Under the pieces are notes generated by a model, which worked only from the letters and a program-made list of their open reading frames with translations, searched no databases and was not told the origin of the DNA. DNA of 13,894 bases, from positions 1 to 13,894 of the forward strand of contig JBDHLB010000065.1 of assembly GCA_039586095.1 (NCBI GenBank), given 5' to 3'. The position numbers and the translations under genes are program-made. Below, piece by piece: positions 1-7,344 of the stretch; the stretch's first letter is position 1, and every line of letters begins with the position of its first letter. The stretch is from JBDHBD01 sp039586095. GTDB lineage: Bacteria; Gemmatimonadota; Gemmatimonadetes; Palauibacterales; Palauibacteraceae.

Positions 1-252
1 GCCGCGCTCGACGGTGCCACCGTGAGCGGGAGTTGGAGCGGCTTCGGCGGCGGCACTGTCATCCGCGGCTCTTGCACCACCGGCTCGACCGGCTCGGGGG
101 CTTGCACGGTCCGCGTGAACGGCATGCGGAAAAACAACGGACCGGTCACCTTCACCGTGACGGGTGTCGATTCCGGAGACTACACCGCAAGCGACAACCA
201 CGACCCGGACGGCGATAGCGACGGCACGACGATCGTGGTGAGCAAGCCGTAG
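1..252 (+). CDS. C-terminal fragment of a secreted protein with an Ig-like domain, probably an S8 (subtilisin-like) protease
   Basis: The reading frame is open from the first base, so the gene starts outside the window; 83 codons remain before the TAG at 250-252. The fragment is rich in Gly, Ser and Thr. It reads as one Ig/Fn3-like beta-sandwich: 'DGATVSGSWSG', then two cysteines (fragment residues 25 and 35) that could form a disulfide, then 'VTFTVTGV', and a C-terminal 'NHDPDGDSDGT' followed by 'VVSKP'. From family knowledge, this ending is common on secreted S8 peptidases of Gemmatimonadota and similar bacteria, where it follows the catalytic domain. No catalytic residues lie in the fragment, so the protease assignment is inference. 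The domain itself probably acts outside the cell in stability, anchoring or substrate binding. The gene ends about 80 nt before a strong hairpin and converges with the sulfotransferase gene on the other strand. Confidence 0.7.
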   Translation, partial: AALDGATVSGSWSGFGGGTVIRGSCTTGSTGSGACTVRVNGMRKNNGPVTFTVTGVDSGDYTASDNHDPDGDSDGTTIVVSKP

Positions 253-331
253 AGGGAGCCGGCCCGACTGCCAGGCCAGCGAAGGCAAGGCAACGGTCGG
301 GCCGTCTACTTACCGAGGGTAGAAGCAAGTG

Positions 332-362
332 AGCGGCCCGCAGGACGGTCCCGCGGGCCGCT
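332..362. terminator. Bidirectional hairpin terminator between convergent genes
   Basis: A perfect 10-bp inverted repeat pairs AGCGGCCCGC (332-341) with GCGGGCCGCT (353-362). After one A·C mismatch the stem continues with GGA (343-345) and TCC (349-351) around a CGG triloop. There is no clear T-run on either side. The second arm includes the first two bases of the complement of the minus-strand stop codon (361-363), so the stem overlaps the end of the sulfotransferase gene. Its place between convergent genes supports a shared terminator. Confidence 0.7.
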
Positions 363-1278
363 ACCAGTCGGCGTCTAATGCGTAGCCCGTATCCACCAAT
401 TCGCGCGCGGCGATCTCTTTGAACTTCCGCCGCCACCGCTCAGGCCATTCGCCCCAGTGCCCGGTGGGCTTGAAGTCCGAGGGCACGGCTTCATGCCTCG
501 ACCAGTCCACTTTGCCCTCGGCGGATAGCGTAGATGAGCCGATGACGCGGATTCGGGCAATTCGCTCGAATGGATAGCGGTCCGGGTCCAGTCCGAAGGC
601 AGTGCAGGCTTCTCGAATGAAGGCGGCCGGGTCGGTCAGGACATCTTCGAACTTCACCAGGGCATACCCCCCAAGGCGATCGGCATGGGCTTCGTGAAAT
701 CTCCGCACTGTGCGAGCGCTGTCAGCCCAGCGCTGACAGGCGTGGGTGAAGTCTGTATCGGGCCAGGTCCGCAAGTAAGAGTGAACCACGTCTCGGCCGT
801 CGCGCATTACCAGGAGCAGGTGCTCGTGGGGGAACACCGCAGGGAAGTAGCCCAAGTACTCTACTCCTGCTTCCTTGACCAACAGCCTCTTGCCCGCCGG
901 CATGAACGCATGCAGATACGCAAGGAATGAAGCGCCGAACAGGGGCAGAAACTCGTTGCCACCCATTCGCTCGTCGTTCTGCCTGTAACCGTCGATAAAC
1001 CCGCGCTGCAACTCCTGAATCCGAGGCGTCTGCTTCAGGAAAGGCACCTCCCACATCTCGTTGGGATAGGCTTCGAGGTCGGGGTGCAGGCGTAACAGTT
1101 CCCCAACGTACACAGTGCCCGATCGTCGCATGACGCCGTAGATCATTATGGCGGGTGAGCGGTCGTGGCCGCGGACGTCCGCCGCCGTGTTCACCGCGAG
1201 GTCGGGGATACCCTTCACGGGCCACTCGACCTCGTACGGGGATCGGTCGCCGAGCGCGGTCCCGGTCTCTTTCTTCAT
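361..1278 (-). CDS. Sulfotransferase family protein (PAPS-dependent)
   Basis: The predicted 305-aa protein would transfer a sulfuryl group from PAPS to a hydroxyl or amine on a glycan, lipid or other acceptor; the acceptor cannot be read from the sequence. The 5'-phosphosulfate-binding loop is visible at residues 47-66 as 'GVMRRSGTVYVGELLRLHP', close to the family pattern RSGTT. The 3'-phosphate-binding motif 'RDGRDVVHSYLR' is at 159-170, and the C-terminal part carries the usual acidic/aromatic 'KFEDVLTDP' segment (209-217). No signal peptide or membrane segment is seen, so it is probably cytoplasmic. I chose the ATG at 1278, which has a weak GAGG-type ribosome site upstream. A GTG at 1350 would add 24 residues and overlap the upstream gene by 25 nt. 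It lies 47 nt downstream of the DUF6473-sulfotransferase gene on the same strand, so the two are probably co-transcribed. Confidence 0.85.
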   Translation of the reverse strand: MKKETGTALGDRSPYEVEWPVKGIPDLAVNTAADVRGHDRSPAIMIYGVMRRSGTVYVGELLRLHPDLEAYPNEMWEVPFLKQTPRIQELQRGFIDGYRQNDERMGGNEFLPLFGASFLAYLHAFMPAGKRLLVKEAGVEYLGYFPAVFPHEHLLLVMRDGRDVVHSYLRTWPDTDFTHACQRWADSARTVRRFHEAHADRLGGYALVKFEDVLTDPAAFIREACTAFGLDPDRYPFERIARIRVIGSSTLSAEGKVDWSRHEAVPSDFKPTGHWGEWPERWRRKFKEIAARELVDTGYALDADW

Positions 1279-1325
1279 TTGTGGGCGCCTCGCAAGGTCG
1301 GAATAAGTCGCCGCCTGTCCTGGTA

Positions 1326-2963
1326 TCAATCCTCGAAGAAGGACCCCCACTTACGAATCCGGGCCCTCAACTCATGATATCCTGAGATCGCGTTCCTCAG
1401 AGAGTCCGTGCCAGTCTTGCCGTACTTGATTCGTGGCTCCCAGTCGTCGGTTGGAAGACCGAGAAAGGCGGCGGTACGCTTCGCGACGGGGACAGGAGTG
1501 GCCGCCAAGTCCTCATAGAACACCTCGAGCACGTCGTGTCTCTCGAACAGATCAGCGTACTCTCGTTGCTGCTGTTCTACATAGTCGAAGTCCTGGAGAC
1601 AGTCCTTCAACTTGAGAGGCACCTCAGGGAGCTGGATTTCATCGACACCCGAAGGGTGCGACCACTCTCCGGTCATGCGAGCTCTCTGTTCGGAGATATA
1701 CCGCCGCAGGAGGTTCCTTCTCTTCAGGTGGATGATCCGAAAAGCTGTGTCATCTCGCAGACGGTCACGCACCGCGCTGTACCGATCTCCATGATAGTAC
1801 ATCAGCTTGAACCCGATCACCCGGTAGCCGCGCTGCGCTGACATGCCGAACAGCCGTTCGAGGAATGCCACCGGATCCGCGCGTCGCAAGGCCGTGAGCT
1901 CGTCCTTCGCATCCTGCCCGGTTGGCGCCGAGTCGAGTTGCCAGGGGATGCGACCGTCCGGGATGTAGTCGTTGAACAGCTCGCCGCCGACGTACACGTC
2001 CGGGTGCGAGTTCAGCATGCCACGCAGCAGAGTGGATCCGGTCCTGTCGGCGCAGACAATGGCAAAACAGATCGGCGTTTCCTCTGAACGTGGTTCGTCA
2101 CTGAGGGAGAGCGGGCGGTCCGCGTCTGAGCGAGTGGCCAGAAAGCGTCGGCACACCGGCGTCAGCTTCTCGGCCGCCTCCGCGTGCATCTCGGGGGACG
2201 GGTAATAACGGTTGATCAGCACGCCATCCTTCAGGACCGCACCGTCAATGGTTTGCTCTGCCTCCCACAAGCGCTGGGGAAGGCCAACGCCTGATATGCA
2301 TTCAACGTAAGCGTCGCTGTGCGCTCGTATCTGTTCCAGCATCGACCGGTTCACGAGCTGCGGGAACCTGTTCATGAGGCGGGAGGAGGATGAGTAATCG
2401 TCCTCGTAGTCGGGAGACCGCGTCGAGAGCCAAAGCAGCAGAGTGGGTCGGTGAATGTGCCTGATGAAGTCGATGAAGTGCCGCACGAAGTTGTCTCGGG
2501 TCTCACGAACGATCCGCCGAACCCGTTCTGGAGGTCCTTCATCCACGAGCTCTCTCAGAAAATGCTCGAATCGCATCTCCCGCCCGGTGTCGATCCGCAC
2601 ACCTATGTGCGTTCCGGCGAGATTGGCGAATAGCGAGTTGCCCTCGCTGCGCCCGGCCAGCACCTGAGCGACCACCAGCTCCGCACCGTTCAGCCACTCC
2701 AGGTATTCCGGCTTGTCCAAGGCTCGCGGCCCGGCACCCCCTGACCCGAGATTCAGAACCGGCACTCCGAGGGAGTCGCCCAGGAGAGCCGGGAACGGCT
2801 GGTTGCAGTACCGGCCGAAGGTCTGGGCGGCCCCCACACAGGCGATGTAGGGCTGGTCCCTGTCCGGTGGGTGTCCGCGAAAAAGCTGCCCGGAGATTCC
2901 CTGCACAGGGTGCAGATCGTAGTCGAAGTGGTCCCGGTCGAGATCCTGATAGTATTGCCCCAC
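1326..2963 (-). CDS. DUF6473 domain fused to a NodH/Stf0-like sulfotransferase
   Basis: The protein has 545 residues and two parts. Residues about 1-275 look like DUF6473: 'YIACVGAAQTFGRYCNQPFP' (39-58), then 'GVPVLNLGSGGAGPRALD' (66-83), and later 'RPTLLLWLSTRSPDYEDDY' (172-190). The early glycine-rich strand-loop pattern suggests an SGNH-hydrolase-like fold, which is inference. Residues about 296-545 are a sulfotransferase. Its PAPS-binding loop is 'CADRTGSTLLRGMLNSHPD' (304-322) and the 3'-phosphate motif is 'HLKRRNLLRRYIS' (412-424), the variant seen in NodH/LPS-type sulfotransferases. DUF6473 is known next to or fused with sulfotransferases in some proteobacteria. The start is GTG with a very strong GGAGGT site 4 nt upstream. 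No signal peptide is present. It heads the two-gene sulfotransferase cluster, so both enzymes may modify the same cell-surface or secreted acceptor. DUF6473's own activity is unknown to me. Confidence 0.8.
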   Translation of the reverse strand: MGQYYQDLDRDHFDYDLHPVQGISGQLFRGHPPDRDQPYIACVGAAQTFGRYCNQPFPALLGDSLGVPVLNLGSGGAGPRALDKPEYLEWLNGAELVVAQVLAGRSEGNSLFANLAGTHIGVRIDTGREMRFEHFLRELVDEGPPERVRRIVRETRDNFVRHFIDFIRHIHRPTLLLWLSTRSPDYEDDYSSSSRLMNRFPQLVNRSMLEQIRAHSDAYVECISGVGLPQRLWEAEQTIDGAVLKDGVLINRYYPSPEMHAEAAEKLTPVCRRFLATRSDADRPLSLSDEPRSEETPICFAIVCADRTGSTLLRGMLNSHPDVYVGGELFNDYIPDGRIPWQLDSAPTGQDAKDELTALRRADPVAFLERLFGMSAQRGYRVIGFKLMYYHGDRYSAVRDRLRDDTAFRIIHLKRRNLLRRYISEQRARMTGEWSHPSGVDEIQLPEVPLKLKDCLQDFDYVEQQQREYADLFERHDVLEVFYEDLAATPVPVAKRTAAFLGLPTDDWEPRIKYGKTGTDSLRNAISGYHELRARIRKWGSFFED

Positions 2964-2967
2964 GTCT

Positions 2968-2973
2968 ACCTCC
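2968..2973 (-). promoter_or_regulatory. Strong Shine-Dalgarno site that fixes a GTG start
   Basis: On the minus strand GGAGGT is followed by AGAC and then GTG at 2963. This is the best ribosome site in the window, and it makes the GTG the clear start of the DUF6473-sulfotransferase gene. Confidence 0.75.
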
Positions 2974-3148
2974 GTTGCGATCGGCTGAGTTTGCCAAGTT
3001 TAAGGGGATTCAGACAGTGGCGGCCAACCCGCATGGCCTGTCGCGGCGTCGAAGATCTCGACAGTCGCCCCACCCTATCTCCACCACCGACCCGGACGCA
3101 GCCCAGTGGCAGAGCCGGCAAGGGCGGCGTGTTGGATTCTCCTGCACC

Positions 3149-3164
3149 GAGTGTGCGAACACTC
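3149..3164. promoter_or_regulatory. 16-bp palindrome, candidate operator
   Basis: GAGTGT (3149-3154) and ACACTC (3159-3164) form a perfect inverted repeat around GCGA, inside the divergent spacer. The size and spacing fit a dimeric repressor site, but a 6-bp arm can occur by chance and no regulator is encoded nearby. Confidence 0.25.
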
Positions 3165-3180
3165 CACGGTCAGACTCCGG

Positions 3181-3200
3181 GCGGCGACCGGCGGCGACCG
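3181..3200 (+). repeat. Perfect tandem repeat of a 10-mer
   Basis: GCGGCGACCG occurs twice in direct succession and is followed immediately by the AT-rich stretch TTTAATGAAAT. It lies about 135 nt upstream of the lipoprotein start. One helical turn between copies could suit a direct-repeat binding site. It may equally be a replication-slippage product. Confidence 0.4.
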
Positions 3201-3335
3201 TTTAATGAAATCACGCCTGCCGTTGTCCAAGCATTGGAGCGCTGGAGGAGGGGGCCACGTTCTCGTATGCGGGACGCCAGCTGCGAAGGCGCACGAGTCG
3301 ACGCGAGCCCAAATGGGACGGAGCCGGGAGGAACG

Positions 3336-4649
3336 ATGAAATCCTCAAGACGCCATACGCCGCTGGGCATACTCGTGGTGTGTCTGCTGGCCGCCAGCTG
3401 TTCTGACACGGTGGGGCTCGATATTCAGGACTTAGACGACCAGGACGATCCGGACACCAGCGGACCGGCTGCATCGGTTTCCCGGCAGGTGGTCGATACG
3501 GGTCAGGAGCGCTGCTACGACAGTCACGGAGAGATCGACTGTCCGGGGCCGAGGGAGGCGTTCCACGGCCAGGATGCCCAGCACGACCGCCACCCGCCTT
3601 CCTACACTGATAACGGCAACGGCACGGTGACCGACAACGTGACCGGCCTGATGTGGTCGCAGACCCCGGACACTGACGGTGACGGCGACATCGACGCCTC
3701 CGACAAGCTCAGCTACGAAGAAGCGCTTGCGGCGGCCGACCGGCTGACACTTGCCGAGTACACCGACTGGCGTGTGCCCAGCATCAGGGAGCTCTTCTCG
3801 CTCATCGACTTCAGCGGGGTCGATCCCAGCGGCTACGAGGGCACCGACACCTCGGGCATGATCCCCTTCATCGACACGGACTACTTCGATTTCGCCTACG
3901 GCGACACACGGGCGGGAGAGCGGATCATCGACGCGCAGTTCGCCACCTCCACGCGATACGTCGGCACCACGATGGGCGGGGCTGCGACCATGTTCGGGGT
4001 GAACTTCGCCGACGGCCGCATCAAGGGTTACCCGACGGGGGCCATGCCCGGACAGTCTGAGGACAAGGGGTACTACGTGCTCTTCGTGCGAGGACTCGAG
4101 TACGGCGTGAACGGATTCGCGAGCCACGGGGGCGGGACGGTGTCCGACGAGAGCACGGGGCTCATGTGGTCACAGGACGACAGCGGCATGGGCCTCGATT
4201 GGGAAGAGGCGCTGGCCTGGGTCGAGCAGAAGAACGCGGACGTCTATCTGGGATACGACGACTGGCGGTTACCGAACGTCAAGGAACTGCAGAGCATCGT
4301 GGATTATTCGCGTGCGCCGGATGTGACAGGCTCTGCCGCCATCGATCCCGTATTCCGCGTCACACAAATCGTCAACGAAACGGGTGAAGCGGACTATCCG
4401 TCCTACTGGAGCTCGACGACCCACGTCAACTGGTCCGCGCTCGCCGGCGGGAACGCCGCCTATGTCGCCTTCGGCCGAGCGCTCGGCTATATGCACGGTG
4501 CGTGGATGGACGTACACGGTGCCGGTGCCCAGCGCAGCGATCCGAAGAGCGGGGATCCCGGCGCCTGGCCCTACGGCCATGGCCCGCAAGGAGACGCGAT
4601 CCGCATCCTGAATCATGTTCGCCTGGTGAGAGACGTCGACGGCTCCTGA
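3336..4649 (+). CDS. DUF1566 lipoprotein with two DUF1566 repeats
   Basis: The 437-aa product starts at the ATG at 3336, with GGGAGGAA just upstream. Residues 1-22 form a lipoprotein signal: positively charged 'MKSSRR', a hydrophobic core 'LGILVVCLLAAS', and the lipobox cysteine C22. An acidic linker (about 29-42) follows. Two DUF1566 units are visible. Unit one begins at 'DNGNGTVTDNVTGLMWSQ' (92-109) and continues to 'DWRVPSIRELFSLIDFS' (144-160). Unit two begins at 'GGGTVSDESTGLMWSQ' (265-280), with 'DDWRLPNVKELQSIVDYS' (308-325) and 'YWSSTTH' (357-363). Between the two motifs of unit one lies 'DTDGDGDIDASD' (112-123), an EF-hand-like calcium loop. DUF1566 resembles the C-terminal domain of Legionella Lcl, an adhesin, so a surface role in binding is plausible; this is inference. 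It is flanked by divergent and convergent neighbours and appears monocistronic. Confidence 0.85.
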   Translation: MKSSRRHTPLGILVVCLLAASCSDTVGLDIQDLDDQDDPDTSGPAASVSRQVVDTGQERCYDSHGEIDCPGPREAFHGQDAQHDRHPPSYTDNGNGTVTDNVTGLMWSQTPDTDGDGDIDASDKLSYEEALAAADRLTLAEYTDWRVPSIRELFSLIDFSGVDPSGYEGTDTSGMIPFIDTDYFDFAYGDTRAGERIIDAQFATSTRYVGTTMGGAATMFGVNFADGRIKGYPTGAMPGQSEDKGYYVLFVRGLEYGVNGFASHGGGTVSDESTGLMWSQDDSGMGLDWEEALAWVEQKNADVYLGYDDWRLPNVKELQSIVDYSRAPDVTGSAAIDPVFRVTQIVNETGEADYPSYWSSTTHVNWSALAGGNAAYVAFGRALGYMHGAWMDVHGAGAQRSDPKSGDPGAWPYGHGPQGDAIRILNHVRLVRDVDGS

Positions 4650-4655
4650 CGCTGC

Positions 4656-7097
4656 CTACTCTGCGTGAAACACCCAGGCTGGAGGTGGAGCGGCCACCAC
4701 GGCGGGCAGGTCGAGAGAGGCCAGTAAGTCAAGGAACCGCGGATCGTCGCGGATCGGGTCCCACTCCGGTGCGTGTAGCTGAAAGAGCCAGCTGTCGTAC
4801 TCCTCTCGCGCCGTCTCCAGCCACTCGAACGCCCGATCGTACTCCCCGAGACCGACGTAGACCAACGCGATGAAGCCTGCGGAAACGTGTTCGGATTCTC
4901 GCCGTCGCTCGAAGTTGGCCAGGGTCGTCCGCGCATCCGCATCCCGCCCGGCTAACGCCTGGAAGTAAGGGAGAATGAGCCCTTCGCTCAGGCTTGGCGG
5001 CGGGAAGCTCTGGACGCGCTCGATGGCAGCCTCATAGTGCCCCGCGCGAACGTCGCACAGCGCCAGAAACACGCGGGAGTCATTCAGGTCCGGGTGTACC
5101 TCCAGCGTGCGCTCCAGGTGCTCGACGGCCAGATCGCACCGGCGGTTCCAGTAGAGCGATCGCCCGATGTGATTGCGCATGAACGGGCATAGCGGGTCCA
5201 GCTCCCAGGCCGTGCGTGAATGCTCCAGAGCCAGGTCGTCTCGACGCATCAGAGACAGATACTGCGCGTACCAATCGTGGGCCCTGGCGCTGCTCGGACT
5301 CTGTTCCAGCGCTTGTTCGAGCCGCCGCTTGACTTCCGGCCAGTTCCGTTCGGCACTCCAGTTAACGGCGATGAGCGCAGTCTGCGTCTCGAACAGCTCT
5401 TCATCCAGTTCCAGAGCTCGCTCGGCGGCCGTGCGTGCCAGGGGGAAGGCGATGCGCGGAGGTCGGATGTTGAGGTTGCCAAGATAGATGTAGGTGATAG
5501 CCAGTTGGGCGTGTGCTGCGGCGAAGCCCGGGTCGAGCTCGATTGCCTGGAGGAAAAACCGCTCCGCATCTACGATCTCAAACTGCCGCTGATGGTAGAC
5601 ACCCGACAGGTACGCTTCGTACGCCTCGTCGTTCTCCGTCCCCCGCTTCTCAAGTCTCTGCCGGACGGCGGGTGAGATCTCGGCCTGAACCGCTCCGGCG
5701 ACGCGAAGCGCCACGTCACTCTGCAGATCGAACAGGTTGGCCGCCGTCACCTCACGATCGTACGTGTCCGCCCAGATGTTCTGCTCCGTGCGAACGTCGA
5801 TCAGTTGTACCGCTAGACGGATCAGTGAGCCTGCTCGCCGCACACTTCCCCCGAGGATGAGACCGGCGTGCAGAGAGTCTCCGATCGTCCGGACGTCGGG
5901 CGCGGTGGGACCTCGAAACTGCATGACGGAGGGGCGGCCGAGCACATCGAGCGCCGCAATCTGTGAGATCCGCGTGAGCATCTCGTCGTGGATTCCGTCC
6001 ACCAGGTACCTCTCGGCCTCGGGGTCGGGGCTGAGGTTGGCGAGCGGCAAAACCGCGATCCGCCGCGCGACCACCTCTGGCGGAAACTCGAGCTCGAGAC
6101 CGGGCGACGGCGACTCGTCCGTCCGTGTGAAGACCGACCAAGCGGCAAGCAGAGCGAGGATGACGGCAAAGGCACCCGCCCCACTGAGCCTCGGCCGGCG
6201 GCGCAGCCGGGTCATCAGCGGTGCCCGCGGGAGGGGTACGGTATCGGGTGATTCGAGAGCCTGCCTGAACGCCGCAGCGGTCTCGAAACGCTCTCCCGGC
6301 TCCTTCGCCATCGCCCGCTGAATGACCCTGTCCAGGGCGGGAGGCAGGTCGGGCCGTACAGTCCGCACCGAGGGCAGGGGTCGGTGCATGTGACCGGCCA
6401 GCACCTCGGGTGGCGTGGTCCCCGTGTAGGGCGGCTCGCCCGCGAGCATGGCGTAGAGGACGCAGCCCAGCGCGTAGATGTCGATCCGACCGTCCAGCTC
6501 CCCCTCGCCCATCACCTGTTCCGGGCTCATGTAGAAGGGGGTGCCGATGATCTGGCCCGTCGCAGTGAGAGTGGCACCCCCGGCTTCCCCAACGGCCCTG
6601 GCGATTCCGAAGTCGGTCAGCCGGGCGTGGCCATCGCTCAGCATGATGTTGCTGGGCTTGATGTCGCGGTGGACGACCCCCCGGCGGTGGGCATAATCCA
6701 GTCCGTCGGCCACTTCCTTCGCGATCTGGACCGCCTCCTCCGCCGGCAGGAACCCGTCGCGCTCCAGACGTTGCTGCAGGTCCTCGCCCTCGAGATACGG
6801 CAGGACGACGTAGAGCAGGCCGTTCGCCTTGCCCGAATCGATCATGCCGAGGATGTGGGGGTGCTCCAGGTTGGCGGTGACGCGGATCTCCTGCTGGAAG
6901 CGGTCGGCCGCCAGAGTGGAAGCCAGCTCGGGTCGCATCACCTTGATCGCGACCGGTCGGTCGTGCTTGAGGTCCCGGGCCAAGTAGACGGTGGCCATGC
7001 CGCCGCGGCCCAGCTCCCGCTCGACCTCGTAGCGGTCCGCCAGCGCCTCACGCAGGCGCTCGAGCTGACTCGGACCCGTTTCGCCTGAAGTGCTCAC
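4656..7097 (-). CDS. Transmembrane Ser/Thr protein kinase with TolB/CsgG-like domain and TPRs
   Basis: The 813-aa protein has a Pkn-type kinase domain at about residues 23-283. The glycine loop is 'GRGGMATV' (30-37) and the ATP-binding lysine is K52 in 'AIKVM'. The catalytic loop 'HRDIKPSN' spans 143-150 (D145), 'DFG' is at 162-164 and 'SPE' at 191-193. All key residues are present, so it should be active. A membrane helix follows at about 305-323. Residues about 342-480 ('RRIAVLPLANLSPDPEAERY', 'LGGSVRRAGSLIRLAVQLID') match the TolB/CsgG/FlgO-like domain often found in such kinases. Residues about 490-790 hold TPR repeats for protein contacts. The kinase should face the cytoplasm and the remainder the periplasm. 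It starts at GTG 7097, with GAGGGGAG upstream. This architecture is abundant in Gemmatimonadota and Acidobacteriota. Its stop is 6 nt from the stop of the convergent lipoprotein gene. Its targets are unknown. Confidence 0.92.
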   Translation of the reverse strand: MSTSGETGPSQLERLREALADRYEVERELGRGGMATVYLARDLKHDRPVAIKVMRPELASTLAADRFQQEIRVTANLEHPHILGMIDSGKANGLLYVVLPYLEGEDLQQRLERDGFLPAEEAVQIAKEVADGLDYAHRRGVVHRDIKPSNIMLSDGHARLTDFGIARAVGEAGGATLTATGQIIGTPFYMSPEQVMGEGELDGRIDIYALGCVLYAMLAGEPPYTGTTPPEVLAGHMHRPLPSVRTVRPDLPPALDRVIQRAMAKEPGERFETAAAFRQALESPDTVPLPRAPLMTRLRRRPRLSGAGAFAVILALLAAWSVFTRTDESPSPGLELEFPPEVVARRIAVLPLANLSPDPEAERYLVDGIHDEMLTRISQIAALDVLGRPSVMQFRGPTAPDVRTIGDSLHAGLILGGSVRRAGSLIRLAVQLIDVRTEQNIWADTYDREVTAANLFDLQSDVALRVAGAVQAEISPAVRQRLEKRGTENDEAYEAYLSGVYHQRQFEIVDAERFFLQAIELDPGFAAAHAQLAITYIYLGNLNIRPPRIAFPLARTAAERALELDEELFETQTALIAVNWSAERNWPEVKRRLEQALEQSPSSARAHDWYAQYLSLMRRDDLALEHSRTAWELDPLCPFMRNHIGRSLYWNRRCDLAVEHLERTLEVHPDLNDSRVFLALCDVRAGHYEAAIERVQSFPPPSLSEGLILPYFQALAGRDADARTTLANFERRRESEHVSAGFIALVYVGLGEYDRAFEWLETAREEYDSWLFQLHAPEWDPIRDDPRFLDLLASLDLPAVVAAPPPAWVFHAE

Positions 7098-7203
7098 CAG
7101 AGACTCCCCTCACATGGAGCGCATGAAGAGGTTCCAGGAGATCAGGCCCATCGAGGCATGCCTGTGTAACCCGATGGGGCTCTCTCAAGGATGGCATCCG
7201 GGA

Positions 7204-7230
7204 CCGTGATGTGGCCAGCGGCCATCACGG
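7204..7230. other. Strong hairpin in a divergent spacer
   Basis: CCGTGAT (7204-7210) pairs with ATCACGG (7224-7230). Inside, GGCC (7213-7216) pairs with GGCC (7220-7223) around an AGC triloop, leaving a 2-nt bulge at 7211-7212. It sits in the 247-bp spacer between the kinase gene and the transporter-like pseudogene. It could be a regulatory structure or part of an old terminator. No T-run follows on either strand. Confidence 0.4.
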
Positions 7231-7344
7231 CCGGCCTTCTGGCCCGGCTCCACTGGCCAGCATCACTTCGACCGTGTAGAATCGCCGCTCTCTGACCTTT
7301 GGACCCGCACACCGATGGACCGCGACTCCCGCTACGAGGACATA

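Larger units (their letters stand above)
2964..3335. other. Divergent intergenic region of 372 bp
   Basis: This spacer lies between the head of the sulfotransferase cluster (minus) and the DUF1566 lipoprotein gene (plus), so both promoters should be here. A long plus-strand frame runs through it, but its translation has no recognisable domain and the lipoprotein start at 3336 is far better supported. I found no convincing -35/-10 pair. Two small structured elements are listed separately: a 16-bp palindrome at 3149-3164 and a tandem 10-mer at 3181-3200. Confidence 0.6.

Noticed and set aside
1279..1350. GTG start at 1350 for the stand-alone sulfotransferase
   Set aside because: The added 24 residues show no family similarity, and the frame would overlap the upstream gene by 25 nt. 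The ATG at 1278 is simpler, though the GTG cannot be excluded.
2871..3335. Upstream extension of the DUF1566 lipoprotein frame
   Set aside because: The extension has no signal or domain, overlaps the start of the divergent sulfotransferase gene, and would bury the lipoprotein signal. ATG 3336 has a good ribosome site and a lipobox.
3432..4127. A 231-codon open frame on the minus strand
   Set aside because: It is antisense to the DUF1566 repeats, with Val/Arg/His-rich low-complexity translation and no domain.
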